Source: Neckera pumila (lineage: Eukaryota; Streptophyta; Bryopsida; Hypnales; Neckeraceae). From it: a stretch of DNA of 64,000 nucleotides. Under the pieces are notes generated by a model. It had not been told where the DNA came from. It made no database searches and worked only from the letters and a program-made list of their open reading frames with translations. Where the stretch lies: contig OZ018410.1 of the NCBI GenBank assembly GCA_963969595.1, positions 2,418,001 through 2,482,000 on the forward strand, in the 5' to 3' direction. Position numbers and translations under genes: made by a program. This document shows, in pieces, positions 34,098 to 46,400 of this stretch. How positions within the stretch are numbered: position 1 is the stretch's first letter; the number at the start of each line of letters is the position of its first letter.

Positions 34098-35341
34098 CAC
34101 CTCACCGCCCAAGAGGACAAAAAGTGTCCCCACACAAACTTTGAAGCACTATAACTTTTGCATCCAATGTTCAAATTCAATAAAAAAAACTGTCTGAAAA
34201 GTTGCGCATACTAGTCTAATTTCCATGGTAAAATTTTCAGATCAATTCAAGACGAACTGAGTTTGCAAGAGTCATTTGAAGTTCACAGGGTCAATTTTTG
34301 TTCAGCACACTGCATTGTGATAAATGCAACTTTGGGGGCTTGTATCTTTTTCCAAAAAATGTTTGTTTTCAATAAAATTTGTTGGGTTTTGTACTCCTTA
34401 AGGTCGAAAAACATTAAATCGTGCCATCCTTTGTGGGCCCAGCAGGGTAAATTTGGATTTCACGAGGATAAAAGTAAATAAAAGCCCCCTATATTTGAGC
34501 CGTGTCTAGGGATACTTACTAGCCCCCCTAGCTAATTTGGGGCCTCTGATTGCAAATATGAATTTAGATTTTGAAATTAAATAAACTTGTGACAAATAAA
34601 AAATTTCAGCGTATTCCCCGGTGTAAATTTGGCCCGCAGGGCCCACAAAGGATGGCACGATTTAACGTCCTGCCTTAAGGTCTAGTTACTGTGTTAAAAT
34701 TTTCATGCCAATCCAAGTTGTTTTGAATTCTTGGGAGCAATTCAAAGTTCAAAATCCAAATATTATTGCATTTCAGTCAACTTCGGCGGCTCATAACTAC
34801 TTCATACATTATCCTTTTTCAAAAATTCTTGTTGGGGAAGTTGCGTATACTTGTCTAGTTCCTGTGGCTAAAATTTCATATCAATCCAAGAAGTTTTGAT
34901 TGTCTGAGAAGCATTTTAGTAGAAAGAGGTTCAATTGTAGATGTGATTTTTTGCTCTTTTTTTCACTGTTTTTGGACATTTCAAATCCATTTTGTAGACA
35001 CAATGATTCATTTTTTATAAAATTCTTTTCACCAAAGTGTTTCTATTATGGTTTTGAATCACTTTGTAGCTTAAAGTTTTTTCATTTGAGTAAGTTTAGA
35101 AATCGAATTTCACCTCCAAATGTGTTTTTAAGAAAATTTTAGCACCTTTTTTGAACACTGAAACATTATAATCTTTCAATCTAAACGGTCAAATGACCCC
35201 AAATTTGTTCCACACCATCTAAAACATACAAACTACAATATTGTATGGTTGAGATCTTCACACCTCACTCTAATTTTGACTTTTCATACTTGCAAAAGGC
35301 AAGCATTTTTTAAGCATGGTTGGACTTTGGGAGGTGAGGGG
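34098..35341. mobile_element. TTAA element, second subfamily (ends CACCTCACCGCCC)
   Basis: TTAA at 34094-34097 and 35342-35345. Ends CACCTCACCGCCCAAG and CTTTGGGAGGTGAGGGG. The inside has diverged repeats around TCAATTCAAGACGA / CCAATCCAAGTTG / TCAATCCAAGAAG, each following AAAATTT. It is interrupted by the element at 34406-34672. Its ends resemble the 71-bp element at 44532. Confidence 0.75.
34406..34672. mobile_element. Nested MITE with 10-bp duplication CCTTAAGGTC
   Basis: CCTTAAGGTC precisely flanks the element (34396-34405, 34673-34682). The inside pairs ATCGTGCCATCCTTTGTGGG with CCCACAAAGGATGGCACGAT near the ends. The long target duplication fits Mutator-like MITEs. Truncated or interrupted relatives lie at 43215-43465 and 36950-37450. 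Confidence 0.8.
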
Positions 35342-35727
35342 TTAAGGGCTGATTCGCCTTTTTCATAGGTTTGCATGACCAGAAATATTTTTAGCTCATT
35401 TTTCAGAGAAAAAAAAATAGATGATGAATGCAACACAAGTGGTTTCATATTTTTTGAAGCATTTTTGAATTAGTTATGAATTTTCAAAGATTTCTGTAGT
35501 AGGTACCTATTTGTGACACCTAGGTCTCCAAAATCCGTCCCCTTGCAACTTCTAAAGTGATTTGAGGAAATCAAGATCAATGATTGGTTCTTGCAATAGA
35601 AAATTAATTTTTCCTTGATGCATTCAATAGCTAAAGTGGTCCATTCAAGGATCACCTGCAATCCATTCTACAACTAATTATAGGGTCAGTTTGAAGGAGA
35701 GGGTCGCTTTTACAGCCTCCTACCTTA
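35342..35727. other. Short intergenic stretch
   Basis: No feature seen. Confidence 0.5.
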
Positions 35728-36125
35728 GAGCATCCCCGCGCCGGCACGGCCAACAGGCTCAACACGGTGCATGGCCGGGCCCGGCCATTTTAATTGCCCC
35801 ACGGCACACATGGCGAAGCAAAATTTATGGCCAACCCTGGTCAAATATGACAAGCTCTTGGCCAAATGGAGAGTCTTGTGAGTGGCCGGTATTGAGTTAT
35901 TTTGTCCTTGCTCACAAATGTAGAGGTATTTTTAGGACAATTAATGCTTCTCCGTAAACCATGTGGATGAGGTGGCACTATTTGGAGCCATGTTGCCTTG
36001 GATGCCGTATCTCAAGGCGGAGTTGCGGTGAGGAGCTTGGCAAAAGGGAAGGCTAGGCTTGTTCATTGGTCACTCCAAGTGAGGCCTTCCCGTCCTACTG
36101 GGCCGTACCAGGCGTGGGTATGCTC
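35728..36125. mobile_element. PIF/Harbinger-type MITE
   Basis: TTA duplication at 35725-35727 and 36126-36128. Ends GAGCATCCCCGCGCCGGCA and GGCGTGGGTATGCTC are inverted repeats. GAGCATC ends with a TTA target are typical of plant Tourist/PIF MITEs. The element is G+C rich against its surroundings and carries no ORF of interest. Confidence 0.75.
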
Positions 36126-36949
36126 TTAGTCATTGTTCAAATGCAAACACTGGGTGAGCTTAACTTAAGGTAAACCAGACTAAAGCCGCTAGCTTTCTAT
36201 TTCTGCCATCCTAGTTTTGGCCCCATTTCTGTCACTACACTCATCCAACTCCACTCACTTTCCTGACAAAATCAGAGCATTGATATCACCAAGACTGATG
36301 TGTCAATTTTTCATTGATCTATACTTACGTGCTAATAGATACATGGAAGGGTGGTTATGGGTTGTTGAGATGATGTTTATGACTCCAGTCTACAAGTGGT
36401 TTTGTAATTTCAGGGTTGACACTTCAAAAATTTTCAGAAATTACAATTTTGATTGAAAAATTATAATTCCACTTGGGTTTGATTTGCGAAACAAGCGCAC
36501 ACCTCTAAAAAATACATGCCCTTCTTGGAATTGGCCCCAATATACTCAAATTGCAAATCAGGGTGGTAATAGGCTTGTCTACCTTAACTTCCATGTCTTG
36601 ATCACCAACTCCGTCAGTAGTCTTGAGTGCCTCCGCCCCCAACTGACATGGCACCCATCCCCAGAACCCCCATTCACTTGGTTTAACTTAATTAGGACAA
36701 CTTGACAAGCCTCACTTCGGCAGCCTAGCTTGTGATGAGGCAAACATGTCTTTGCCTTCGTTAGCTTGCCTCCGCGGCTGACTCGTCCGCGTGAACCAGA
36801 CTGATTGTTTTTTCTTTCCTTTTGGTTTTTAGTGGTCACCTCCTTTTCCAAAAAACAAAACAAAACATGTCTTTGCCTTCGTAGCTTTGGGGTTGGGGAC
36901 AGCTACAACTCTACAAGCCTACATTCAACTGAGAAATGGACATGGCAGG
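36126..36949. other. Intergenic DNA
   Basis: No gene or element end supported. Confidence 0.45.
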
Positions 36950-37450
36950 ACATCCCATGAAGTGGGACCAGCAGGTAAAAATGCAAGAAGTAGGGGATAG
37001 ATGATTAAAAAAAAATCCTTACTTTGAGCCATGTCTAGGGTATTTCTAAACCTCTTGTACACAAAATAGTGAAATTAGGTTGCCCCATACTAATTTCTTG
37101 ACAATCCACACTATAGAAATATTCGTTGCTTTTGTACAATGGTGCATTCAATTTAGAGTCATGTGTATGGCATAGATTTGTGCACCAGTTCAGGCCTCGT
37201 TCAGAGAGTGGCATGCGCCTCTATGTGGAACAAGCATTGATCCAAGAAGTAATTTATCTCAAGTAAAGCAACCTAATTGACAAGGCAACCTAATTTCACT
37301 ATTTTGTGTAGTTAATTTGGGCCTCTGATTGCAATTATGAATTGAGAATTAAAAAATTAAAAAACAAAAAATACCTGCATTTTGCCCAGGGGTGAAATTC
37401 CTGTGTTTTCACCCTGCTGCTGGTCCCACTTTGTGGGACGGGTTTCAGTA
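36950..37450. mobile_element. Diverged relative of the 34406 MITE, interrupted
   Basis: CCCATGAAGTGGGACCAGCAGG on the left (split: CCCATGAAG, GTGGGACCAGCAGG) pairs with CTGCTGGTCCCACTTTGTGG on the right. The inner words TTGAGCCATGTCTAGGG and GGGCCTCTGATTGCAA match 34494-34555. It is broken by the MITE at 37057-37311. Confidence 0.65.
37057..37311. mobile_element. MITE, ends STACACWAAATAGTG
   Basis: TACACAAAATAGTGAAATTA on the left is inverted as TAATTTCACTATTTTGTGTA on the right. It is nested in the previous element. A second complete copy is at 47246-47509, with half copies near 22690 and 31790. Confidence 0.75.
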
Positions 37451-37807
37451 ACATCGTGCATGGATAGCCTATGTTGGTTGGTTAACTTGGTTGGGTTGGA
37501 ATCTCTGGGGGTTTGACATCTGGCTTGCTCATACAAATTGGACACTTAAAAAAAGTAAGCTTAACTTAATTGGTCAGTCCACTGGAGGAGGAGTGTAAGT
37601 TAAGGAAGCTTCAAGGTGGCCCCGCTTCGTTTACTTAACTTATTACGTGTACAAACAAATGATAGTTCTCCTCTGACAGCAACTGAAAACCAACAGGCAA
37701 GGTGCCCATCAAACCCGGCCAGTTTTCAACGTCCTCCTTCAGTGTGTACAATATGCAGTCATATCACTTGACTTTAGAATGTTCCGCTTGGACATCAAGT
37801 TTCAACT

Positions 37808-39110
37808 AAGTAAGGTAGAGCCACCCATAACCAACCGAATAAGGAATTTCAACATGATTTGGAGTGGTGAAGGCAAAACCAATATTTTTCATAGGTACAT
37901 CGATAGAAATGACAAGGATTGCAAAAACTTTGGTAATTTTATCACTTGAACTGAAATTACTATGAATTTTGGGAGGCAAAAAGGACTCTAGACTCATGGC
38001 CAACCTCTAGACTCTTCCAATTCCAATCATTCAATAACTTTTTTCTTAACCCCTAAAGTTTCATGAGTATGTAATCACCAAGAACGTTCCAAAACTGCCA
38101 TTTCTAATACAATTACCAAATTTTTGAAAAAAAATAAATTTTGACACATGTAACCGTAGGATCTTGTAGTATGATATTTTGAAGACATGTGGTAAAAATC
38201 TCTGAAAATTCCACCGCGTGGATCATTTTTTCAATCTTGAAAACCATTTTTTCAATCTTGCGAAAAACCGGGTAGCTGCACTTTGCAAGCTCACTTTTCA
38301 ATGAATAAATGCCGATAAAGGTGGTGCTTCTTTGAATTCAATTTCCTAAATAAGTTGGCAATATGCTTGAAAATTTTCACATCATTTGGAATTGTACAAC
38401 ATGTAGGAAAAAAATAGTAAGTAGAAAGAAGTAGAAAATGATTCAAAATACTAAATTGCTAAAAATTTAATCATGGAATTTAAAAATGCCAATCCCAATG
38501 GTTATAATGTTGTAATAATCAATCTACATCCTAGGATTTTTTTTTTCCCAAAAATATTGAAAATTGAGGTAAATAAACAACTTTAAAGTTTTTTTTAGAG
38601 TAGACAATCCATAACTGCCCGCAAACCAAAAACCCTCATAACTTTTGACTCATTGATTGAAATGGAATGACCCAAAGCTTTTAAAGTATATAGAAATGTA
38701 GAGAACCAATTTCAAAAAAGAATTCTAGAAAAAATGGTTTTTCCTGATCTGCCCAAATTGCCCAGTTACAAAAAAAAGTAACATATTAGGTCACAACTTT
38801 TGAGTAGTATTTCGAAATGTCATGAAACTTGGTACACATGCAGATATTTCTTGTCCCCACCTTCTATTAAAATTTCAGCCTCAAATATGGATATCTCTAG
38901 TCACACGTACCTGCCCAAAATTTCTATACGGCCAAAAAACGCATGTTGGTCCTTTAGGGGTTAATCATTATTTTCTACTTTCTTTCTCACAACTTGGGAT
39001 ATGTGTCATGTATTTATTAGTTCCAACCTTGAAAAAAAAAAAAAAAAAAAAAAATCCTAAGCTTGGTAAAAAATACGTGCATTTATAGGTCAGGAATGGG
39101 TCACTGGTTG
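37808..39110. mobile_element. Family X element interrupted by a TTAA element
   Basis: Left part 37808-38045 matches 3321-3545 (TAAGGTAGAGCCACC, TGAAATTACTATGAATTTT). The right end GGTGGCTCTACCTTAG closes it near 39110. Without the nested insert it is about 390 bp, close to the 405-bp copy at 3321. Confidence 0.65.
38050..38960. mobile_element. TTAA/CCCCTAAAG element nested in family X
   Basis: TTAA at 38046-38049 and 38961-38964. Ends CCCCTAAAGTTTCATGAG and TTGGTCCTTTAGGGG. Nearly colinear with 15916-16838 over its whole length, so both are recent relative to other copies. Confidence 0.9.
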
Positions 39111-39184
39111 GGAATGGGTGGCTCTACCTTAGCTGCCTATAACATAATGCCACATGATTGATCAAGAACTCTGAACTCCAAATG

Positions 39185-40065
39185 TCTCAATCCTTTTCTG
39201 AATTTTTGTACATTTTTGCTTATATCTTTGTACATGAATAGAAGGTGAGGACCAGAAATATCTTTCATATGCACCAAATTTCATGACATTTGGAAATATG
39301 AGTCAAAAGGTATAGCCTAATATGCTATTTTTTTCCGTAAATGGGCAATCTAGGCAGATTTTTTTTAAAAAGTTTATTCAAAACCAAAAAAATAAAATTG
39401 GTTCTCTAGAATTATATGTACATGGAAAGCTTTGAATTGTTTCATTTTTTTGTCAATGATTCAAAAGTTATGAGCATTTTTTGTTTGTGAGAAGTTAGGG
39501 ATTCTCTTTTCTAAAATAAAATTTGAAGTCCTTTATCTCACTCAGTTTTTAATAATTTTTGAAAAATGTAAAATTATAGGATATATATTGTTTATCACAA
39601 CATTGCAACCATTGGGATTGGCATTTTTCAATTCCATAATTAAATTCTTAGCAATTTTGTATTTTGAATCATTCTCTACTTCTTTCTACTAACTAATTTT
39701 TTCCTACATGTTGTACAATTCCAAATGATGTGAAAATTTTCAAGTATGTGGCCAACTTGTTTAGAAGGAAAAAGAGTCCAAAGAAGCAACACCATTTTGG
39801 ACATTTTTTCATAGAAAAGTGAGGTTATGAAGTGCAACTGCCCTATTTTTTGCAGGGCCAAACAAATAATTTCAGTGAATTTGAATGCTTATATCTTGCA
39901 ATTCATGTGATGGAAAATATCTGGAACTTTTACCACACGTTAGCATACCATAAGATCCTAAAGTTACATGTGTAAAAACAAATTCAAAAATTTGGTACTT
40001 GTTCTAAAAATGACAATTTTTGAGCGTTTTTGGTTGAAAGTTACATAGTCATGGAACTTTAGGAG
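39185..40065. mobile_element. Older TTAA-family copy, inverted relative to 38050
   Basis: The sequence runs as the reverse complement of 38050-38960: TTTCATGACATTTGGAAATA (39279), ACATGTTGTACAATTCCAAA (39706), and the end ACATAGTCATGGAACTTTAGGAG (split: ACATAGTCATGG, AACTTTAGGAG). Ends are decayed. With 38050-38960 it makes an inverted pair spaced about 220 bp. Confidence 0.65.
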
Positions 40066-40202
40066 TTCAAGAAGGTTGTCTTTTCTAGATTCAAGTATTA
40101 CATCGGATGAATGAGAAGTTAGTTGGACAAAACAATGCCTCAAAGCCCTCTGTTTTGTTGGCAAAAATATGGACGTCGAAGCACTTCAAGGTTAACCGTT
40201 AG

Positions 40203-42346
40203 CCCTTTAAAGACGGACCCATGACCAGTTGACCACTTATTTAAAGCATCACCGCCATCACTTAGTTTGCTGCCATTTTGCAACTAGATATGAATGAAAA
40301 AATTTATATTTATTTTTCAGTTAAGGAATTACATATCTTTTGTACTTTATAAAAAATTAGATTTTTTTGTGAAAATTAGATTTTTTTGAGAATTTTTGAA
40401 GAAATAAAAAGAAAAATCATATCAAATAGGAAATTCTTAAAAGATCCAAAAATTTCACCATGTATGTATATGACAGTTACAAACATCATAGTGTAAAGTC
40501 AATTTTTGCATCATTCTATAATTAGAAAATAATAGACGTTGAAAATATATCTAAAGTTCAAACAACAATAATTTGAGGCTCAAATTTATGAAATGACAAG
40601 AAGATGTAAGGACGTGATGCTAACTGGACCAATTTCTAATTTGTAATCAATGCTTGGTGCTTTAATGTTTATTGGCAACTTGAAATTTTTTCAAAATTAT
40701 ATTACATTTCCAAACTCACTTAGTTGGAGAAGGATATTACCTTTATTATTGAAGTGCCTCATAGTTATCAATGCTAAAGACAAAGAATATTAGGTCCTTT
40801 AAGAATATTATATGGTAAAAATTAGGAATGGTCATTAAAAAGCACATTAAAAAGCTCAATTTCATTTACCTTCCGACATTTTTTTAATACATTTTTTAAG
40901 AATTGAGAACAAATAACTCTACTTAAACGCTTTCTTACAACTATATATTATGTCATCTACTTGCCAAACTTACCACCATCCCTTATTCTTGCCATTTTAG
41001 TATAAGGATTAACTCCTAATAGTCTAGAGTCTTTTCCAGAATTCACGATTTGAGAAAAATCATCAAAAAGTGCTATCTAGAAGAATATTTTGGAAATTAT
41101 ATACAAATAAAAGTTGCAGATTTGAATTTTAGATTCCATCCATAAAATTAGATTCACCAATGCTATCACTAATAGTGTTTTTTTTAAATTGAAAGGAAAA
41201 TCTCAAAAATTCCTTTTAAATTTGATTACAAGCAAAATATGGTCATTTTTTGAGTAAGACTTGTTGGAATAGATTGGAAATGAGGTTCTCTTCATAGGGG
41301 ATTTTTTTTGAGCTTTTTGTGTTCTTTAACCTCTAAAGGACCACGCTGCATTTTTTTGGCAACATAGCAATTTTGGGCAGCCCACTACGGATGGAGTTTT
41401 TATTTTCTTTCTTTGAAAATTTTACACAACACGTGCCCAAGGAGTACCTTTAAGGCCCAACAATTTTCATAACTTTTTACTACATCGTTAAAAAGTTATT
41501 GCATGATATGTGATTTTTTTTAAACTTTGGGCAATTCGGGCAGCTAAAAAAATTTCGTTAAAGATGACCTTAAAAAAAAAGAAATTGAACTTGTTTTTTT
41601 AGATTTATATATCCCTAGAGCGCCGCGGACGCCATTCCATGGCGTTTGGATGACAATATTATTGAGCTAAGAAGAGTTTCAAAAGCATTTTCATCCTCCT
41701 TTTCCTTGTTGACCTTTCACATTGGGTTATGAAGAGTATCCAATTGAGTTTGTATTCTTTCCAATTTTTGTCTTCATAGAAATGAGAAGCTATTTAAAAA
41801 AGCAGATCACAAAATATGCTATTTTAGAGTATTTTGGGAAGTTGTTGCTCCTTACTTTAAATTTGAAATTTCTCCACAAAAATGATAATTTTTGAGTTTG
41901 AGTCAAACCAACAAAATGAAGGCCATCTACTCTAGTTTCTACTCCAATTTGAATTTTGAAAAAATTTCTAATATTGCATATTTTATTGCAATTTGGACAT
42001 TGGGTGTATTTTCAATGTCTATTATTTTCTAATTATGGAATGACACGGAAATTGAGTTTACACCATGATGTTTGTCATTGTGATATACACTTATGGTGAA
42101 ATTTTCAGATTTTTTGAAATATTTTTCTGTTTAATATGAATTTTCTTCACTTTTTCTTTGAAAATTCTTTAAAAAAATATTTTTTCACAAAACAATCTAA
42201 ATTTTTTCTGAAGTAAAGAAAACATGTGTTTTCATCTTTGAAAAAGAAATATAAATCTTTCATACATATCTAATTGCAAAATGGTAGCAAATTGAGTGAT
42301 GGACGGTGAGATTTGAAATCAATGGTCATGGGTCCGTCATTTAGGG
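40203..42346. repeat. Large foldback, arms of several hundred bases
   Basis: The left end CCCTTTAAAGACGGACCCAT and right end ATGGGTCCGTCATTTAGGG are inverted. Pairing continues inward: CATTTTGCAACTAGATATG with CATATCTAATTGCAAAATG, and ATAATTAGAAAATAATAGAC... (40510s) with its inverse near 42020. The loop (about 41330-41620) contains an orphan TTAA-element end, TTAACCTCTAAAGGACCA. No coding capacity. Confidence 0.65.
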
Positions 42347-43214
42347 AATATACATGAAAAACTTTGAATCATTCAATTTCAATCTATGAGTCTAAAGTTA
42401 TAAGGATTTTAAATTTTACTCTAATACCACCAAATCCAACCATTAGATAGGACAACAACTTAATAAAGTACCTCCACAAATTAGAATGACTTTCATCCAA
42501 GCAGGATAAGAAAGAAACAAGAGTTTCAATCTGTTCATCGTCCAGAAACTAAACGTCGTAGCACTTAGGAGTTAAGACAAGTTATGTCACCGGCATCCAT
42601 TTGGACTGGATTCCCCATTTGGGGGTCAAATATCTATGTCCTATTTAAAGAGGTTGCAACCAACCCAACGCTTTCATTTGTCACTTCCTGACAATCTTTT
42701 TTATTTCGAAGGGTCCAATCCGATCTGATCTTAAAATGTTGTAAGTTAACATCTGACTTTCCATCATGATATTACGATATCTGGGCTGTGGAATGAAATG
42801 CAAAAGCCAGCATGACAAACCGACACCAATCCACCATTATAATGGAACTCTCCTGCAATGGAGTGGTACAGTAACTTAGCGAGACTTGAGGAATCTCAAT
42901 CTTAGATTGCCAAAATTCCTGACAAGAAGGAGGTCCAGAGCCAGTTCTCAACTGAAGAACAAAAATCCTCTGACAAATTCCAATCTCAAGGCAGCAGTGG
43001 AGCACCACAAGTTCAGTATAAGGTACTCAGTAACATCACTTTTCATGCACGTAGTAAGCTTAACTGTGTCAATGTATTCATGTCTCAACTTCTCAACTTT
43101 CGCATTCAAACTGCCTTGCAACTGAACTCAAAGCTGCCAACGACCAGAAAAATTAATGCCACACCAGGAAATTGAACGTGTGTAAAGTTATCAATGTGCC
43201 AACAACTGTGCAGT
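42347..43214. other. Element-end debris and intergenic DNA
   Basis: 42360-42571 resembles the inner right part of a TTAA element and ends CACTTAGGAG/TTAA, without a clear left partner. No gene is supported in 42580-43214. Confidence 0.4.
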
Positions 43215-43465
43215 CCAAGTAAGCTTGAAACACAATAAATCGTGTCATCCTTTGTGGGCCCAGCAGGGTAAATTTGGGGTTCTCGAGGGTAAAATTAAAA
43301 AGAAAAAAATTATATTTGAGCCGTGTCTAGGAATATTTACTAGCCCTCCCAGTTGATTTGGGGTCTCTGATTGCAAACATGAATTCAGATTTTGCAAAAA
43401 AAAAAGTTTATGGCAAATAAAAAATTCCAGCAATTTTTCCAACTCCAAATTTACCCTGCAGAAAA
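43215..43465. mobile_element. Truncated copy of the 34406 MITE
   Basis: Begins GAAACACAATAAATCGTGTC and follows the 34406 copy through CATCCTTTGTGGGCCCAGC, GAGCCGTGTCTAGG and CCAAATTTACCCTGCAG. There the other copy continues into its right terminal repeat but this one stops. Confidence 0.75.
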
Positions 43466-43536
43466 AATTGTAGCTATTAGGTGGAATTAAAACACCATAA
43501 TCCCAACAATGGGTTTGTTCTTGCAAACAAACTTAA

Positions 43537-44415
43537 CCCCTAAAAGCCCAAGTGTCCCTGCCGGGGTTATTTGGTACTTTGGGTAAGCTCATGTGACCTC
43601 AATTATTCATATGATTTTTTGAAACTTTTTTGGGAGATAGGAAATCTCATTAGCTTTGCGGGAAGATAAATTTCATCAAATTCCGACTTACCCTCCAGAA
43701 GTTATGATGGATTGAATAAAAATTTCAGTTTGGGAATCTGCGGCCCCTCAAGAATCTGACTTTGACTCCCAAGGGGGCAGCAGAGGTGGCAAGAGAGGAG
43801 AGGTGGCAAGAGGTGGCAAGAGAGGCTATTGTTGTGCCTATTGGGAGGTCATGTGAGACTTTAAGAGCTTGTAGATGTTAAAGATTTTGACATTTTTCAA
43901 AAAAAAATTCTCCTACTTCTAAAATATAAGTGTATCTTTCAATCCACCGTTCAGTTTCCTAGATCAAAAAATGTGTGATGGGATTTTTTTTTGGAAAATG
44001 GCCTATTGTATTGTCATTTCTTGGGACATAGTGGCAAAAATTTTTTTTTTGAATATCGGGATTGTCTTGGATTGCCTTGTAAATTGGTATGCACATGCCT
44101 AACATGTTTCCCCATAAGAAAAATTATAAATTGGAGGTCTGTAGTGGAAAATAATCAGCAAATGGCGGTCAAAGGCATCTGAAAATTTCGGGCACAGTGG
44201 AAAGAAAAAAAGAAAAAGACTTTGAATGCAAATATCTCCCAATCTGTACGGTCAAACCTCACGAAATTCTTACCACATGTCCTCACACAAGTTAACTACA
44301 AGATCCAACGGTTACATTTCCAAAAAATCAATTTTTCAACCTTTTTTGATGAATGCTCTAGAAATGGCAGCTTTTGGTGTTTTTTGAGGTAGAAAAGGCC
44401 TTGGGCTCTTAGGGG
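43537..44415. mobile_element. TTAA element, CCCCTAAAAGCCCAAG subfamily
   Basis: TTAA at 43533-43536 and 44416-44419. Ends CCCCTAAAAGCCCAAGTG and CTTGGGCTCTTAGGGG. It contains tandem GAGGTGGCAAGA copies at 43783-43828. The right half shares CAAATATCTCCCAATCTGTA and AGAAATGGCAG with other TTAA copies. Confidence 0.8.
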
Positions 44416-44606
44416 TTAAGATCCTATGGTTAGATGTGCAAAAAAAATAGTTTTCAAATTTTTGTACTCTTTGCTATAGAAATAGCAGTTTTGAGTGTGT
44501 GTTTTGCAAAAAAAAGGTCTTGGACCTTTAACCCCTTACCGCCCCGGATATAAAAAAAAACACTAGAAAGGAAAAAAATAGGGACCCTTGGGCGGTGAGG
44601 GGTTAA
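44416..44606. mobile_element. Truncated TTAA element end plus a 71-bp TTAA element
   Basis: 44420-44527 is the right end of a family copy (GGTTAGATGTGCAAAAAAA, TTTGCTATAGAAATAGCAG, GGTCTTGGACC). It is followed directly by TTAA, then CCCCTTACCGCCCC to GGGCGGTGAGGGG (44532-44602) and TTAA (44603-44606). The mini element matches the ends of the second subfamily at 34098. Confidence 0.7.
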
Positions 44607-45490
44607 GGATTAATATTCCTCTAAATGTTTTCATGAGCAAGAGGCAAAACCAAGGCAAGAGTCATTTGATTCTCCATGTGGTCTGTAGTTGCCTATGAAT
44701 ATGGATTATTTCCCTCATGCTAAGGACACGCTACATTCTTAATTATGTTCAGGACTGCTTTGCAATTTAAGTTACTTTTGGCAATAACTCTTTAGGAAAG
44801 AATACATAGGCGATAGTTTTTGAGTAAAAAACAATTAGGCTATTATAACATTTTAATTAAAAAAGTAATCTTTTGACTAAATAAGTTTGTGGGATCGCTA
44901 CAATATGGCTAGCACTAAGGTAGGGCCACTTTTTCTACTATGCAAAATTTTATTACCGAACTAAATAAACAAAGTTACATTCAAATTAGCAAACGGAATG
45001 AGATTTCAGTGCATCCAAAAATGAATCATTTGGATACCACATACAAAAGTTATGAATGATCAAATTTGTTTTTGTTCTAAATTTTTTCTTCAACAGCAGG
45101 TAAACATTGATGTAGGAGATGTACACAATGAGAACATTTGTTCAGGTGGTACTTTTAGGCACTTAGTGCATTAGAATGTCTCTATTTTAGTACTATGTCA
45201 ATAGGTAAAAATGTATGTTTCTAGTATAAAATAATTTGCCTAAAACACCTTCCCTTGGGTAGCAAAAGTATATATTAAGGAGAGACTACATTATTTTTTC
45301 CTATAAGTGCATATTACAAAATAAAACTACGTATGGTTGTAACTTTCTACACGTGAGCAATATTTTTACTATTGATATTTATAAAGACTCTTCAACATGA
45401 ATAGCATTAAGACACAGATGATCAGTAAAACTATCCCCCCCTTGTAAGAAGTTACAATTGCATGTACATCCATTTTGTAGCATGTTCTAA
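44607..45490. other. AT-rich intergenic DNA
   Basis: CTAAGGTAGGGCCAC at 44917 resembles a family X end. Nothing else is seen. Confidence 0.45.
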
Positions 45491-46400
45491 CTCCTAAAGG
45501 ACCATTGTCCGTTCAGGGGACAAATGGGTTTTCGGGCAAGTACCTACGGGCTGAATTTTTGTCATGATTTTTTGAAACTTTTTTTGGAGATAAAATTTTT
45601 GGGAATATAATTTTTTTTCAATCGGTGCCCAGGAACAAAAGTTATGCCCAAATAAGCTCAAAACAGGGGAGAAGGGGCAGAACAAAATTTGCAAAAAATT
45701 AAAAAAATAATAATTTTCATTTTCCCGTATAGATTAATTTTTTTTTCTATTTGGGAAGCTTTGATTTATTTCATTTGGATTTATTATGAGAAAGTTATAG
45801 ATAATCTTGTTTTTCGGGCAATTAGAGCATATTCTTGAAAAAAATAACTTGTAGGATTCATTTTGGAATGCAATTTTTGCAATTTTTCAAATAAAAAAGT
45901 TCCACATGGTTTAATTTTTGTGCTAGAACAATCTCACCATTGGGATTAGTGCATTTTAATTCCATCTAAAAGATATTAATATTTTAGATTTTCCTTCTAT
46001 CTTGTAGTATCTTCTACTTAACAATTTTTTAAAGAATGAAAATTAAGTTTTTTTGAATTTCTTTTTTGTTCCTAGACTCTCAACTCAATTCTCCACTATA
46101 AAGATTTAAAGCTCAAAACTCTGTAGTGCAAAAAATTTAAGTTAAAAATGTTCAAAGTCAAAAAATCTAGTCCTGCAATGTGCTGAAAAACTTGTTTTTT
46201 TCACTTCAAACACAGATATCTTGCAATCTGTGCAATCAAACATTCTGAAATTTTTTCCACACATTCTCATACTAGTTAGGTATAAGATACTATGGTTAGA
46301 TGTGCAAAAAAAACATTTTTCAAAATTTTTTACTCTTTGCTCTAGAAATGGCAGTTTTGAGAGTTTTTTGGCAGAAAAAAGGCCTTGGTCCTTTAATGGC
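45491..46400. mobile_element. TTAA/CCCCTAAAGG-family element, ends mutated
   Basis: Left CTAA/CTCCTAAAGGACCATTG and right GGCCTTGGTCCTTTAATGGC/TAAT. Internal words TTATGCCCAAATAAGCTCA, TCTCACCATTGGGATTAGTG and CTCTTTGCTCTAGAAATGGC are shared with 14918-15845 in inverted order. Non-coding. Confidence 0.75.

Noticed and set aside
34414..34665. TTAA as the target duplication of the inner MITE
   Set aside because: TTAA occurs at both ends by terminal-repeat symmetry; the perfect 10-bp CCTTAAGGTC farther out is the better target duplication.
41330..42571. A single 1.24-kb TTAA element with both ends
   Set aside because: The large foldback 40203-42346 crosses its left border, so the two TTAA ends are probably from different or rearranged copies.
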